From an uncultured Lachnospiraceae bacterium (GTDB taxonomy: Bacteria; Bacillota; Clostridia; Lachnospirales; Lachnospiraceae): a stretch of 64,000 bases of DNA. The position numbers and the translations under genes were made by a program. The stretch is from assembly GCA_900318375.1 (NCBI GenBank), contig ONKG01000011.1, forward strand, positions 54,385 through 118,384, written 5' to 3'. The notes below the pieces were generated by a model that worked only from the letters and a program-made list of their open reading frames with translations, had not been told where the DNA came from and did no database searches. Shown here piece after piece: positions 1 through 9,186 of this stretch; the first letter of the stretch is position 1, and every line of letters begins with the position of its first letter.

Positions 1-267
1 GCGGACCAGCACTTTGTTGAAACAGAGCCTCGTTCCGTGTGTATTCTGCGTGCGGTTCCCGACACTGAATCCATCCGAAGGGAAAAGGCACAGGAACGGC
101 TGGAAAGACTGCCTTCTGTCAGACTTATGAAAAAGGATCTGCGCAGAGCCAGAGCAGAAAAAGCGGCCAAGAGCAAAAAAATAAGAAAAGGAAAGCGATG
201 CGGCGCATCTGCAAAACACATCGTTCGCGCCGCTGGCACCGGACTGGCTCCCCGATACAGACATTGA
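1..267 (+). CDS. C-terminal end of an unidentified basic protein (5' truncated by window edge)
   Basis: The frame is open from the first base and stops with TGA at 265-267, so only the last 88 residues are visible. The tail is rich in Arg, Lys and Ala, with a charged predicted helix (LPSVRLMKKDLRRARAEKAA) followed by a Lys/Arg cluster. An internal Met at position 37 could be mistaken for a start, but no ribosome site precedes it and the frame continues upstream to the edge. I do not recognise the family. The gene is followed within 15 bases by a dispersed palindromic repeat cluster. Confidence 0.5.
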   Translation, partial: ADQHFVETEPRSVCILRAVPDTESIRREKAQERLERLPSVRLMKKDLRRARAEKAAKSKKIRKGKRCGASAKHIVRAAGTGLAPRYRH

Positions 268-279
268 TATGAGTCACAA

Positions 280-424
280 GGGACGGTTCTGACTGACTCA
301 TTGCGCGCAATGAGTCGGTCGGAACCGTCCCCCATGACTCCACAGACATTGATATGAGTCGGTCGGAACCGTCCCCGATGACTTGCCGATGACTCCAATG
401 CCCCGGTCAGAACCGCCCCGCATG
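280..424. repeat. Palindromic GGGACGGTTCTGA/TCAGAACCGTCCC repeat cluster A
   Basis: Positions 280-305 and 306-331 form a 26-bp inverted repeat with almost no loop and only two G.U-type mismatches. A second half-site with GGAACCGTCCCC lies at 355-382 and a third, diverged one (GGTCAGAACCGCCCC) at about 404-420. The same family recurs at 56.7, 60.4 and 63.8 kb in this window, always outside genes. It resembles REP/REPIN-type repeats mobilised by REP-associated tyrosine transposases; no such transposase is encoded here. Confidence 0.8.
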
Positions 425-562
425 AACTACAGACAAGCATACTGACCATCAGCAAAAAGAAATAACCGTATTTTTTTGAAAACAACGGGATAGTATATTA
501 TGAATCATCAGGAAAACACAGCAGAAGAGCGGAATCATGAGAAAATGAAAGGATGTAAACAC

Positions 563-1192
563 ATGCAGGATTTCATAGTCACTCCCACAGTGGATCATAT
601 GGTCCGCATGTACACCGGTAGACCCTGCCGCCGGGAACGTCCGCCTGTCACCAAGGAAAAGTTTTTCGGGCATCTTCACACGATCACCCATCACAAGCTT
701 CTCGTCCTTGAAGGCTGCTGGAAGGTAGGCCTCTACAGACAGGGCCTGATCCATGATCTGTCAAAGTATTCCCCCGTGGAATTTTTTGTCGGCGCACGTT
801 ATTATCAGGGAAACCGCAGTCCCAATAACGCGGAGAGGGAAGACATCGGTTACTCCACTTCCTGGCTTCACCATAAGGGCCGCAACCGTCATCACTTTGA
901 ATACTGGGTGGACTATAACCTTCGCGGCAAGGATGGTGAGTCTCCTCTGATTCCGGTCAAAATGCCCGGACGTTATGTCGTGGAAATGCTGATGGACCGT
1001 ATCGCAGCCAGCAAGACCTATTTGGGAGATGCCTATACTGACAAGGCACCCCTCAAGTATTTTGACGGCGGCCGTGCCCGTCAGTTTATGCATCCCGAAA
1101 CAGCCGCGCTGCTGGAAAAACTGCTGCGCATGCTCGCTGAAAAGGGAGAGGATTACACATTTGCCTACGTTAAAAGCAAGCTTTCCAAATGA
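563..1192 (+). CDS. DUF5662 family protein
   Basis: A 209-residue protein with the features I associate with DUF5662: an aromatic and His-rich core with THHKLLVLEGCW, GLIHDLSKYSPVEF, an invariant-looking SWLHHKGRNRHHFEYW stretch and a C-terminal helical part. The repeated His residues and the HDLSK motif suggest a metal-binding HD-like active site, but no reaction is established for the family. The frame is open from ATG 500; I chose ATG 563 because AAAGGA at 548-553 lies about 9 nt upstream, while nothing like a ribosome site precedes 500. A weak TTGAAA element at 476-481 may belong to its promoter. It is followed by a 211-base spacer and another hypothetical gene. Confidence 0.7.
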   Translation: MQDFIVTPTVDHMVRMYTGRPCRRERPPVTKEKFFGHLHTITHHKLLVLEGCWKVGLYRQGLIHDLSKYSPVEFFVGARYYQGNRSPNNAEREDIGYSTSWLHHKGRNRHHFEYWVDYNLRGKDGESPLIPVKMPGRYVVEMLMDRIAASKTYLGDAYTDKAPLKYFDGGRARQFMHPETAALLEKLLRMLAEKGEDYTFAYVKSKLSK

Positions 1193-1403
1193 CGGAGAGG
1201 TGGGCGGAACCCCGGACAAATCCGCCTGCTCGGACTTTATTACCTCTGCCGGAGGCTCTGCAGATCTGTATCCGTCTGAAGCCGGAGAGTGTTTCGGCTC
1301 CTCTGATTCAGTGGATTCCGGTCTGGCCTTTGCCAGACGACGCTTTGACGCTGCACGGACACAGACCATTACGCTGGCCCCCAGGGAAAAACATGGAATC
1401 GGC

Positions 1404-2075
1404 ATGCAGTCTGAGAAGACTCTGCATGCTGTTTTAAAAAATTACATAGACGCCGATGAGGATCATCAGGAAATTCCTGTTGACAATTTTATTGCGGACA
1501 TTTACCATGACGGACAGATTACCGAGATCCAGACTGCACAGATGGGTGCCATGCGGGCGAAACTATCCTGTTTCCTTGCCCGGTATCCGGTCCGCATTGT
1601 CTATCCCATCCCCGCCGAGAAGTGGCTTATCTGGATCGATCCCGATACAGGCGAGCTGCTCAAAAGAAACAAATCTCCCCTTCGGGGGAGTTTTTTCCGC
1701 GCTTTCAAAGAACTGTACCGCATCCGTCCGTTTCTGCAGAATCCAAATCTGTCTTTTGAGCTGCTCCTGATCGATATGGATGAATACCGCCTGCTGGATG
1801 GATGGAGCAGGGATAAAAAGCGGGGCTCTCATCGCTATGAGCGGATTCCGCTGCGTCTGAAAGACCGCATGCTCCTCACCTGTCCTCAGGACTATATGCA
1901 GTTTGTGCCCGAGGGACTCCCCGAGCCTTTTACTTCCGGGGACTTTGCCAAAGCAGTCAGGTTCCGGAAAAAAGATATCTCCACCGTCCTTTTGCTCCTC
2001 AATGAAATGGGAGTTGTTGAGCGTGTAGGGAAAAAGGGAAACTTTTACCTCTACCGCGTCACACAGGACTGGTAA
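1404..2075 (+). CDS. Hypothetical protein, possible PD-(D/E)XK-like fold plus C-terminal winged helix
   Basis: A 223-residue protein that I cannot assign to a named family. The N-terminal half contains FIADIYHDGQITEIQT followed by a basic helix and a VRIVYPIP strand; a D at a strand end followed by ExQ on the next strand recalls the divergent PD-(D/E)XK nuclease fold, but this is only a pattern. The C-terminal 60 residues (FTSGDFAKAVRF...GVVERVGKKGNFYLYR) look like a winged helix-turn-helix. The frame is open far upstream of 1404, overlapping the previous gene, but 1404 is the first ATG that leaves the conserved-looking part intact; its ribosome site is weak. miaB starts 35 bases downstream, so the two may be cotranscribed. 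Confidence 0.55.
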   Translation: MQSEKTLHAVLKNYIDADEDHQEIPVDNFIADIYHDGQITEIQTAQMGAMRAKLSCFLARYPVRIVYPIPAEKWLIWIDPDTGELLKRNKSPLRGSFFRAFKELYRIRPFLQNPNLSFELLLIDMDEYRLLDGWSRDKKRGSHRYERIPLRLKDRMLLTCPQDYMQFVPEGLPEPFTSGDFAKAVRFRKKDISTVLLLLNEMGVVERVGKKGNFYLYRVTQDW

Positions 2076-2110
2076 ACAGTATACATCTACAGGAGGTCAT
2101 AAGCACTAGA

Positions 2111-3568
2111 ATGGCGATCAATGAAAGATTTGAACAATTGGTACGGGAAGCGGATCTTAACAGCCCTGTGCCGGAACACGAGCCGGAGCGTCAGGCCTGG
2201 TTTCTGGCGCGTGCAAAAACCATTATTGAAAAACGCGCACAGGAGGCCGGCAGAAAGATGACCTTCCGTGTGGAGACCTTCGGCTGCCAGATGAACGCCC
2301 GCGACTCAGAAAAGATCATCGGAATCCTGGAGAGCGCAGGTTTTGCGGAGGCGCCGTCAGAAGATGCGGATTTTCTTGTCTATAATACATGTACCGTCCG
2401 CGACAACGCGGACCAGCGCGTTTTCGGACGTCTGGGCCGTGCAGGCCATCTCAAGAAGAATCATCCCGGCATGAAGATCGCCGTCTGCGGCTGCATGGTG
2501 CAGGAGAAATCCAATGTCGAAAAAATCCGCAGGAGCTACCGCTTTGTCGATCTGGTTTTCGGCACCCACAATCTCTACCGCTTCGCGGAATATATGTGCA
2601 CCTGCATCGAATCGGACGGCATGGTGGTGGAAATCTGGGACCGCGCGGACCGCATTGTCGAAGCACTTCCTGTGGCCCGTAAATATCCTTTTAAATCCGG
2701 CGTCAATATCACCTTCGGATGTAACAATTTCTGCAGCTACTGTATCGTCCCTTATGTGAGGGGGAGGGAGAGAAGCCGTACTCCCGAAGAAATCATTCTC
2801 GAATGCGAGCGTCTGGTCAATGACGGAGTCGTCGAGATCATGCTGCTCGGCCAGAACGTCAATTCCTACGGAAAGGACCTGGAAACCTCCTGCTCCTTTG
2901 CGGAGCTTCTGGAAAGAGTCTGTAAGATCGAAGGCTTAAAGCGTGTCCGCTTTATGACACCTCATCCCAAGGATTTTTCCGATGATGTCATCCGTGTTGT
3001 CCGTGAAAACGAGAAGATCGCCCGCCATATCCACCTGCCCCTGCAGTCAGGTTCCGACCGTATCCTCAAGCGCATGAACCGCCGCTACACCAGGGACCAG
3101 TATATGGCCTTGGCCCTGAAGATCCGCGAGCAGATCCCCGACGTGTCGATCACTACTGATATCATTGTCGGTTTTCCGGGCGAAGAGGACTGTGACATTG
3201 ATGACACTATTGATGTTGTCCGCACTGTAGGCTATGACAACGCCTTTACCTTTATTTATTCCAAGCGTGCCGGTACCCCTGCGGCCAATATGCCTGACCA
3301 GGTTCCCGACTCCGAGAAAAACCGCATGTTCGACCGGGTCCTTGCTGCTGTCCAGGAGACAGCGCACGGCCGCGCGGAACATTTGACAGGCCGTGTCATG
3401 GAGGCCCTGGCAGAGGAAATCAACGTAAAGGACAGCAGTTACATCACTGCGCGTCTGTCCAACAACATGCTGGTCCATGTTCCCGGAGATCCGTCCATGA
3501 TCGGAAAAATGCTGCAGGTTCGTCTGGATGAATGCCGCGGCTTTTACTTTTTCGGAACCGTAGTCTGA
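2111..3568 (+). CDS. miaB: tRNA-2-methylthio-N6-dimethylallyladenosine synthase MiaB
   Basis: A 485-residue radical-SAM methylthiotransferase that adds a methylthio group to i6A37 of tRNAs reading UNN codons, acting after MiaA, which is encoded 5.6 kb downstream. The N-terminal MTTase domain begins around residue 50 with ETFGCQMNARDSEK and has further Cys residues in NTCTVRDNA and CGCMVQE for the auxiliary 4Fe-4S cluster. The radical-SAM motif CNNFCSYC lies near residues 204-211. The C-terminal 70 residues form a TRAM-like domain. Length is slightly above the usual 440-470 because of a 45-residue N-terminal leader. A strong AGGAGG at 2091-2096 supports the start. Confidence 0.95.
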   Translation: MAINERFEQLVREADLNSPVPEHEPERQAWFLARAKTIIEKRAQEAGRKMTFRVETFGCQMNARDSEKIIGILESAGFAEAPSEDADFLVYNTCTVRDNADQRVFGRLGRAGHLKKNHPGMKIAVCGCMVQEKSNVEKIRRSYRFVDLVFGTHNLYRFAEYMCTCIESDGMVVEIWDRADRIVEALPVARKYPFKSGVNITFGCNNFCSYCIVPYVRGRERSRTPEEIILECERLVNDGVVEIMLLGQNVNSYGKDLETSCSFAELLERVCKIEGLKRVRFMTPHPKDFSDDVIRVVRENEKIARHIHLPLQSGSDRILKRMNRRYTRDQYMALALKIREQIPDVSITTDIIVGFPGEEDCDIDDTIDVVRTVGYDNAFTFIYSKRAGTPAANMPDQVPDSEKNRMFDRVLAAVQETAHGRAEHLTGRVMEALAEEINVKDSSYITARLSNNMLVHVPGDPSMIGKMLQVRLDECRGFYFFGTVV

Positions 3569-3671
3569 CAGGACTCTGGAAGAAATTGCTGCCGGGAACA
3601 CCCTTTTCAGTCGAGTCGTGATGATCCCGGAATATATATGGTCCCTGAACTGAGGGCCAAAGGAAACCTGA

Positions 3672-6641
3672 ATGGAAAACCTCTACGATTACACACAATT
3701 CTCATCGTCTGCGGTCATGGCGGATGATGCTGCCTTTATGGCAAAGCTGTCACCCATGATGCAGCACTATCTGCGGACAAAACATGAAAATCCGGACTGC
3801 CTTCTCTTTTACCGTCTGGGTGATTTCTATGAAATGTTCTTTGATGACGCGGTGACGGTATCAAGAGAGCTGGAACTGACTTTGACCGGCAAGAGCTGCG
3901 GACTTCCCGAGCGGGCGCCCATGTGCGGTGTCCCTTATCATGCCGTAGATACTTACCTGACACGGCTTGTCGAGCTTGGACACAAGGTCGCTGTCTGTGA
4001 ACAGATGGAGGATCCCCGCACAGCCAAGGGCATTGTCCGGCGTGAGGTGGTCCGGATCGTCACACCCGGCACAAATCTCGATATGAACGCCCTCGATGAG
4101 AGCAAAAACAACTATATATTCTGTGCTTTCTATACCTCCGGTCAGATCGGCATCGCTGCAGCGGACATCACCACCGGAGATTTTCTGGTGTCTGAAATAT
4201 CCGATACGGCCAAACTCTACGATGAGATCATCGGCTACAGCCCTGCCGAACTTTTGTGCAACGACCCTCTTTTAATGAGCAGTCTGGATCTTGCGGATCT
4301 GCGGGAGAGACTTTCCATGCAGATCAGCACCATTCCCAACAGCTATTTCGAAGAATCCTCGGCAGTCACCCTGCTTCTGGAGCATTTTGCCGCCTCCTCC
4401 CTGCTTTCCCTGGGGCTGGACGACTTCCCTTCGGGAACACTGGCCGCCGGCGCCCTTCTCCGGTATCTTTACGACACACAGAAGAACGCGCTTTCAAACC
4501 TCACCAGGATCCGTGCCTATGCGTCGGGAAAATATATGCTTCTGGACAGTTCCACACGCAGGAATCTGGAACTGACACAGACCCTTCGCGACAAGAAAAA
4601 ACGCGGCTCCCTGCTCTGGGTTCTTGACAAGACCTGTACTGCCATGGGTGCCCGCCTCCTTCACCGCTTTCTGGAACAGCCCCTCACAGAGCGGGCACAG
4701 ATCGAGGAGCGGCTTGACTGCGTGCAGGCTCTTTGCGAACAGAGTGTAGACCGCGATGAGGTCCGCGAATATCTGAGAGCGATCTATGACCTGGAGCGTC
4801 TGATGACACGCATTTCCTACGGCTCTGCCAATCCCAGGGACATGATCGCTCTGCGCGACTCCCTGCACATGTTTGTGCCCATTAAAAATGTGCTCAGGGA
4901 TTTTGCATTCCGCGAATCCGAAAAGGAAAAAATGAAGGAGGAAGAAGCCCGCAATATTTCTTCTGAATTCTTCTCCGAAAATGACAGAACAGCACCGGTC
5001 AGACTGTTTTCCGATCCCGAACTTTGCGCGGATCCGGACACATCCCAGGTCTCTTTTGCCGGAATGCAGGATGGCGGAAACGGAAGAGCGGCTCACCGAA
5101 GCTCAGCCGAGGATAAACAGGACCAGGGAAGAAAGGTCTGCGCAGCAGGCGGCCTGTCCCGTCTCTATGAAGAAATCGATGATTTTTCAGACCTGACAGA
5201 GCTTCTGGATCAGTCCATTGTGGATGAACCGCCTCTCACGATCAGAGAGGGAGGAATCATCAAATCCGGCTATGATCCGGATATCGACCATCTGCGGGAT
5301 GCCCGCGACAACGGCCGCAAGTGGCTGATGGATCTGGAGACAGAGGACCGGGAGAGAACAGGCATCAAAAATCTGCGGATCAAATACAACAAGGTTTTCG
5401 GATACTATTTTGAGGTCACCAATTCCTTTAAAAATCTTGTACCCGACGATTATATCCGCAAACAGACCCTGGTCGGCTCCGAACGTTATACGACCCAGCG
5501 CCTCAAGGAACTGGAGGACAGTATCCTCAACGCAGAGGACAAGCTCAACACCCTGGAATATGATGCATTCTGCCGCGTACGGGATGCCTGTGCAGAGCGG
5601 ATCACCTCTTTTCAGAAGGCGGCGGGCGCCCTGGCACATCTGGATGCCTTTGCCTCCCTCTCTCTTGTCGCGGAGCGCAATCACTATGTCCGCCCCGCTT
5701 TCAATGAGAGCGGGACCATACGGATCACCGGAGGCCGTCATCCGGTCGTGGAACAGATGCAGCAGGGGGAATTTATCCCCAACGATACCCTTCTGGACAA
5801 CAAAAAGAACTGTATCTGCATCATCACCGGCCCCAATATGGCCGGTAAATCGACCTATATGCGTCAGGTTGCCCTCATTACCCTGATGGCTCAGATCGGC
5901 AGCTTTGTGCCTGCCGAAAAAGCCAGGCTCTGTGTGACCGACCGTATTTTTACCCGTGTGGGTGCCACCGATGATCTGGGAAGCGGCCAGAGTACCTTCA
6001 TGGTGGAGATGAACGAGGTCTCCAACATTCTCAGAAATGCCACTTCCAAAAGCCTTCTGATCCTGGACGAGATCGGCCGCGGAACATCCACCTATGACGG
6101 CATGAGTATCGCCTGGGCTGTCGTCGAACATATCAGCAACCGCCGCTATCTGGGCGCCAAGACTCTGTTCGCTACCCATTACCATGAGCTGACAGAACTC
6201 GAGGGCAAAATACCGGGTGTCAAAAACTACTGTGTTGCAGTGAGGGAAGTGGGGGATCAGATCAAATTCCTCAGAAAGATCATCCGCGGCGGAGCAGACA
6301 AAAGCTACGGCATTCAGGTCGCCCGTCTCGCAGGTCTTCCCGATATAGTCATTGACCGGGCCACCGAACTGGTCGCTCAGCTGACTGACAATGACATCAC
6401 GGAAAAGCTGCAGAATTTCGATACCTCCGCCGCAAATGCCGCAGGCAGGAATACACCTTCCAAACCCGTCCACTATGACGAAGTGGACCTTGCCCAGATG
6501 TCCCTGTTTGACACCACCCCGGATACAGAAGTCCTGAAAGATCTGGCGGAGATCGATATCCAGAACCTGACGCCCCTTGATGCACTCAACACGCTCTATC
6601 GTCTGCAGAGCAGACTTAAGAACCGCTGGAACGCGGAATAA
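3672..6641 (+). CDS. mutS: DNA mismatch repair protein MutS
   Basis: A 989-residue mismatch-recognition ATPase. The mismatch-binding domain starts with SPMMQHYLRTK and LLFYRLGDFYEMF; the Phe and Glu of that FYE motif are the residues that contact the mismatch in the family. The ATPase has Walker A GPNMAGKST near residue 720, Walker B LLILDEIGRGTSTYDG and the conserved ATHYHEL signature. Family members are usually 850-890 residues; the excess is an acidic, Ser-rich, apparently disordered stretch at about residues 416-494 in the lever/clamp region. A 103-base gap separates it from miaB, and mutL follows. Confidence 0.96.
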   Translation: MENLYDYTQFSSSAVMADDAAFMAKLSPMMQHYLRTKHENPDCLLFYRLGDFYEMFFDDAVTVSRELELTLTGKSCGLPERAPMCGVPYHAVDTYLTRLVELGHKVAVCEQMEDPRTAKGIVRREVVRIVTPGTNLDMNALDESKNNYIFCAFYTSGQIGIAAADITTGDFLVSEISDTAKLYDEIIGYSPAELLCNDPLLMSSLDLADLRERLSMQISTIPNSYFEESSAVTLLLEHFAASSLLSLGLDDFPSGTLAAGALLRYLYDTQKNALSNLTRIRAYASGKYMLLDSSTRRNLELTQTLRDKKKRGSLLWVLDKTCTAMGARLLHRFLEQPLTERAQIEERLDCVQALCEQSVDRDEVREYLRAIYDLERLMTRISYGSANPRDMIALRDSLHMFVPIKNVLRDFAFRESEKEKMKEEEARNISSEFFSENDRTAPVRLFSDPELCADPDTSQVSFAGMQDGGNGRAAHRSSAEDKQDQGRKVCAAGGLSRLYEEIDDFSDLTELLDQSIVDEPPLTIREGGIIKSGYDPDIDHLRDARDNGRKWLMDLETEDRERTGIKNLRIKYNKVFGYYFEVTNSFKNLVPDDYIRKQTLVGSERYTTQRLKELEDSILNAEDKLNTLEYDAFCRVRDACAERITSFQKAAGALAHLDAFASLSLVAERNHYVRPAFNESGTIRITGGRHPVVEQMQQGEFIPNDTLLDNKKNCICIITGPNMAGKSTYMRQVALITLMAQIGSFVPAEKARLCVTDRIFTRVGATDDLGSGQSTFMVEMNEVSNILRNATSKSLLILDEIGRGTSTYDGMSIAWAVVEHISNRRYLGAKTLFATHYHELTELEGKIPGVKNYCVAVREVGDQIKFLRKIIRGGADKSYGIQVARLAGLPDIVIDRATELVAQLTDNDITEKLQNFDTSAANAAGRNTPSKPVHYDEVDLAQMSLFDTTPDTEVLKDLAEIDIQNLTPLDALNTLYRLQSRLKNRWNAE

Positions 6642-6752
6642 GACAGGCTGCCGGGTCATCTGCAAATGTAACTGCAACATAGAAACCTTTTCGGGAATTT
6701 CTCTGATTGCATATGATCCGACGGGCGGTATCAGCGGGATTATTCAGAAAGT

Positions 6753-6790
6753 CATAATCAGCAAGACATAATCAGCAAGACATAATCAGA
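6753..6790. repeat. 14-bp tandem repeat between mutS and mutL
   Basis: The unit CATAATCAGCAAGA occurs twice perfectly (6753-6766 and 6767-6780) and a third time in part (6781-6790), ending about 20 bases before the mutL start codon. It is one of several short tandem arrays in the intergenic DNA of this window. Confidence 0.85.
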
Positions 6791-6811
6791 AAAATATAAA
6801 AGGTACAGCTT

Positions 6812-9175
6812 ATGGAAATAAAACTCCTCACAGAGGAAACCATCAGCCGCATTTCGGCGGGAGAGGTCATCGAGCGGCCTCTCAATGTTGTAAAAGAGCT
6901 GGTGGAAAATTCCATCGATGCGGGTTCTACAGCTGTCACTGTGGAGATCCGGGACGGCGGGATCACAATGATCCGCGTCACCGACAACGGATGCGGTATT
7001 GAGAAAGATCAGATCACCCGCGCCTTTATCCGCCATGCGACCAGTAAAATTTCAGACGTCGATGACCTCTCGCACCTTTCTTCCCTGGGCTTTCGAGGAG
7101 AAGCCCTGGCCAGTATTGCGGCTGTTGCCCAGGTGGAAATGATCACGAAAGTACGAGGTTCCCTGTCCGGCACCAGAGCGGTCAACGATCATCTGGCTGC
7201 CTATTCTCCGGATTCGCCGGTTCAGATCGATCTCGAAGAAATCGGAGCCCCGGACGGAACCACTGTTATCGTGCGCAATCTGTTCGGAAAGATCCCTGTC
7301 CGCCGCAAATTTCTCCGTCAGCCCCAGACAGAGGCCGGCTATATCACAGACCTTATCGAAAAACAGGCCCTTTCGCATCCCCTGATTTCTTTTCACTATC
7401 GAGTGAACGGACAGGACAAGCTTCATACCACCGGCAACGGGAATCTGCGTGAACTGATCTACAGGATCTATGGTCGAGAGACGGCAGGGGCCATCATACC
7501 CGTACATGCAGAAGACAAGGAGTCCGGTATGGTCCTTGACGGTTTCCTTGGAAGACCCGAGATCAGCCGGTCCAGCCGTGCCTTTGAGACCTTTTTTATA
7601 AACGGAAGGATGCTTCGCAGCAAAGAACTGTCGGCCGGACTGGAAGAAGGCTACAGGACCGACCTAATGCAGCACCGCTTTCCTTTTGCCGTTCTTCATC
7701 TGACCATCCCCCCCGAACAGGTGGATGTCAATGTTCATCCCTCCAAAATGGAAGTGCGCTTTACGGACAGAAGAGCGGTCTATCGCTTTTTGGACAGCAG
7801 CGTCCACAACGCGCTCAGGCCTGTCGAATTGATCCCCAAAGCGAATCTCAACACCGCGAAAGAGGAGCGGGACAAGATCAAAAAGGAAGAGAAGCTCAAG
7901 CAGCAGCATCTGCAGGCGGCTCCGCATTACGAAGCATTTGAAAAAGCAAGAACTGACAGACCTCCTGCCGCTCCTTCTGTTTCCACAGCCGGAAACCACG
8001 TTCAGACTTCGCCCGGGACTTGTGCCGGAGCAACTTGTACCGGTCCTGTTTCTGCAGAGGGTAATAAACCATCCGGAAACATCGAACGGTACTCGATTCC
8101 CTCTGAACATATAAAATCTGACCTTACCGGCGAAGCCGATGGTTTCGTCTTCGAAGACAGGCGTGCAGCGCCAGCGTTAGAAGAGAATAAAACAGATCGT
8201 CTTCTCATACACAAGTCCGGAGAGGTCAGCACAAATCGAATTCCCGAACCCGTGCCCGGAGAGGACAAAAATAAAGAAGAAGGTCTTTCCGGGCGCGTGG
8301 CAGAAGAGGATAGAGACGATCGACTCCCGCAGGGCCAGCTGACTCTGGAAAGCCTATTATCAGGATCAATCATATCAGAATCACTCTTACCGGATTCTGA
8401 CTCCGCCGGTCCTGCTGAAAAAGGTCCGGACACAGAACATCTTCTCACGGCACAGAAAGCGGAGAGATTTAAATATATCGGTCAGATTTTCGGAACCTAC
8501 TGGCTCATTGAATATGAGAAGCGGCTTCTTATTATTGATCAGCACGCTGCCCATGAAAAAGTAAATTACGAACGTATGATGCGCCGGATCGAGCGGGAGC
8601 ATCCATCTCTGAGTGATGAAAAGACAGCGAAGGAGACAGTCCCGGAAGACTATCTTGCCCTGGACAGGTTATTGGAAAAGGAGCGGATAGGCGAAAATGC
8701 TTCCGGAGAAGGGTCTGACCCGGGAAGGGACCAGGTCTTTGTCGCTTCCCAGCAGCTTATGCCGCCGATCGTCCTTCGACTGAGCGGCCGGGAGGAAAGT
8801 GCTTACCGGCAGTTTCAGAATGTTTTTGCCGCCATGGGTTATGAGATTGAGGAATTCGGAGGAGGAAGCTATGCAATCCGCGCCGTTCCCACAGAACTCT
8901 TCGGGCAGACAGCAGACAGCCTCCTGCGCGAAATCCTTGAGGAAATTATAGACGAGCGCATCAGCGGGACTCCGCGGGTTATTATTTCCAAAGTGGCATC
9001 TATGTCCTGCAAGGCCGCCGTCAAGGGAAACAGCCGCCTCTCCGAGGCGGAGGCAAGAGCCCTGATCAGGGAGCTCTTATCTCTGGACAATCCCTACCAC
9101 TGCCCCCATGGCAGACCGACTATGATCGTCATGTCCCAGCACGAGATGGACCGCAAATTTAAGCGCATCGTCTGA
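6812..9175 (+). CDS. mutL: DNA mismatch repair protein MutL
   Basis: A 787-residue partner of MutS. The N-terminal GHKL ATPase shows ISAGEVIERPLNVVKELVENS, DNGCGI and GFRGEALASI. The C-terminal domain starts near residue 546 and carries the endonuclease metal-binding motif DQHAAHEKVNYE (the DQHA-x2-E-x4-E pattern) at about residue 576, plus SCKAAVKG and CPHGRPT, so it should be a nicking MutL as expected in a bacterium without MutH. The linker between the two domains, about residues 340-545, is charged, low in complexity and much longer than in most 600-650-residue homologues. It starts 170 bases after mutS; miaA follows after 11 bases. Confidence 0.96.
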   Translation: MEIKLLTEETISRISAGEVIERPLNVVKELVENSIDAGSTAVTVEIRDGGITMIRVTDNGCGIEKDQITRAFIRHATSKISDVDDLSHLSSLGFRGEALASIAAVAQVEMITKVRGSLSGTRAVNDHLAAYSPDSPVQIDLEEIGAPDGTTVIVRNLFGKIPVRRKFLRQPQTEAGYITDLIEKQALSHPLISFHYRVNGQDKLHTTGNGNLRELIYRIYGRETAGAIIPVHAEDKESGMVLDGFLGRPEISRSSRAFETFFINGRMLRSKELSAGLEEGYRTDLMQHRFPFAVLHLTIPPEQVDVNVHPSKMEVRFTDRRAVYRFLDSSVHNALRPVELIPKANLNTAKEERDKIKKEEKLKQQHLQAAPHYEAFEKARTDRPPAAPSVSTAGNHVQTSPGTCAGATCTGPVSAEGNKPSGNIERYSIPSEHIKSDLTGEADGFVFEDRRAAPALEENKTDRLLIHKSGEVSTNRIPEPVPGEDKNKEEGLSGRVAEEDRDDRLPQGQLTLESLLSGSIISESLLPDSDSAGPAEKGPDTEHLLTAQKAERFKYIGQIFGTYWLIEYEKRLLIIDQHAAHEKVNYERMMRRIEREHPSLSDEKTAKETVPEDYLALDRLLEKERIGENASGEGSDPGRDQVFVASQQLMPPIVLRLSGREESAYRQFQNVFAAMGYEIEEFGGGSYAIRAVPTELFGQTADSLLREILEEIIDERISGTPRVIISKVASMSCKAAVKGNSRLSEAEARALIRELLSLDNPYHCPHGRPTMIVMSQHEMDRKFKRIV

Positions 9176-9186
9176 CGGAGAACAAT

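Noticed and set aside
500-562. Upstream ATG 500 as start of the DUF5662 gene
   Set aside because: No ribosome site precedes it and the sequence just before looks promoter-like; ATG 563 has a suitably placed AAAGGA.
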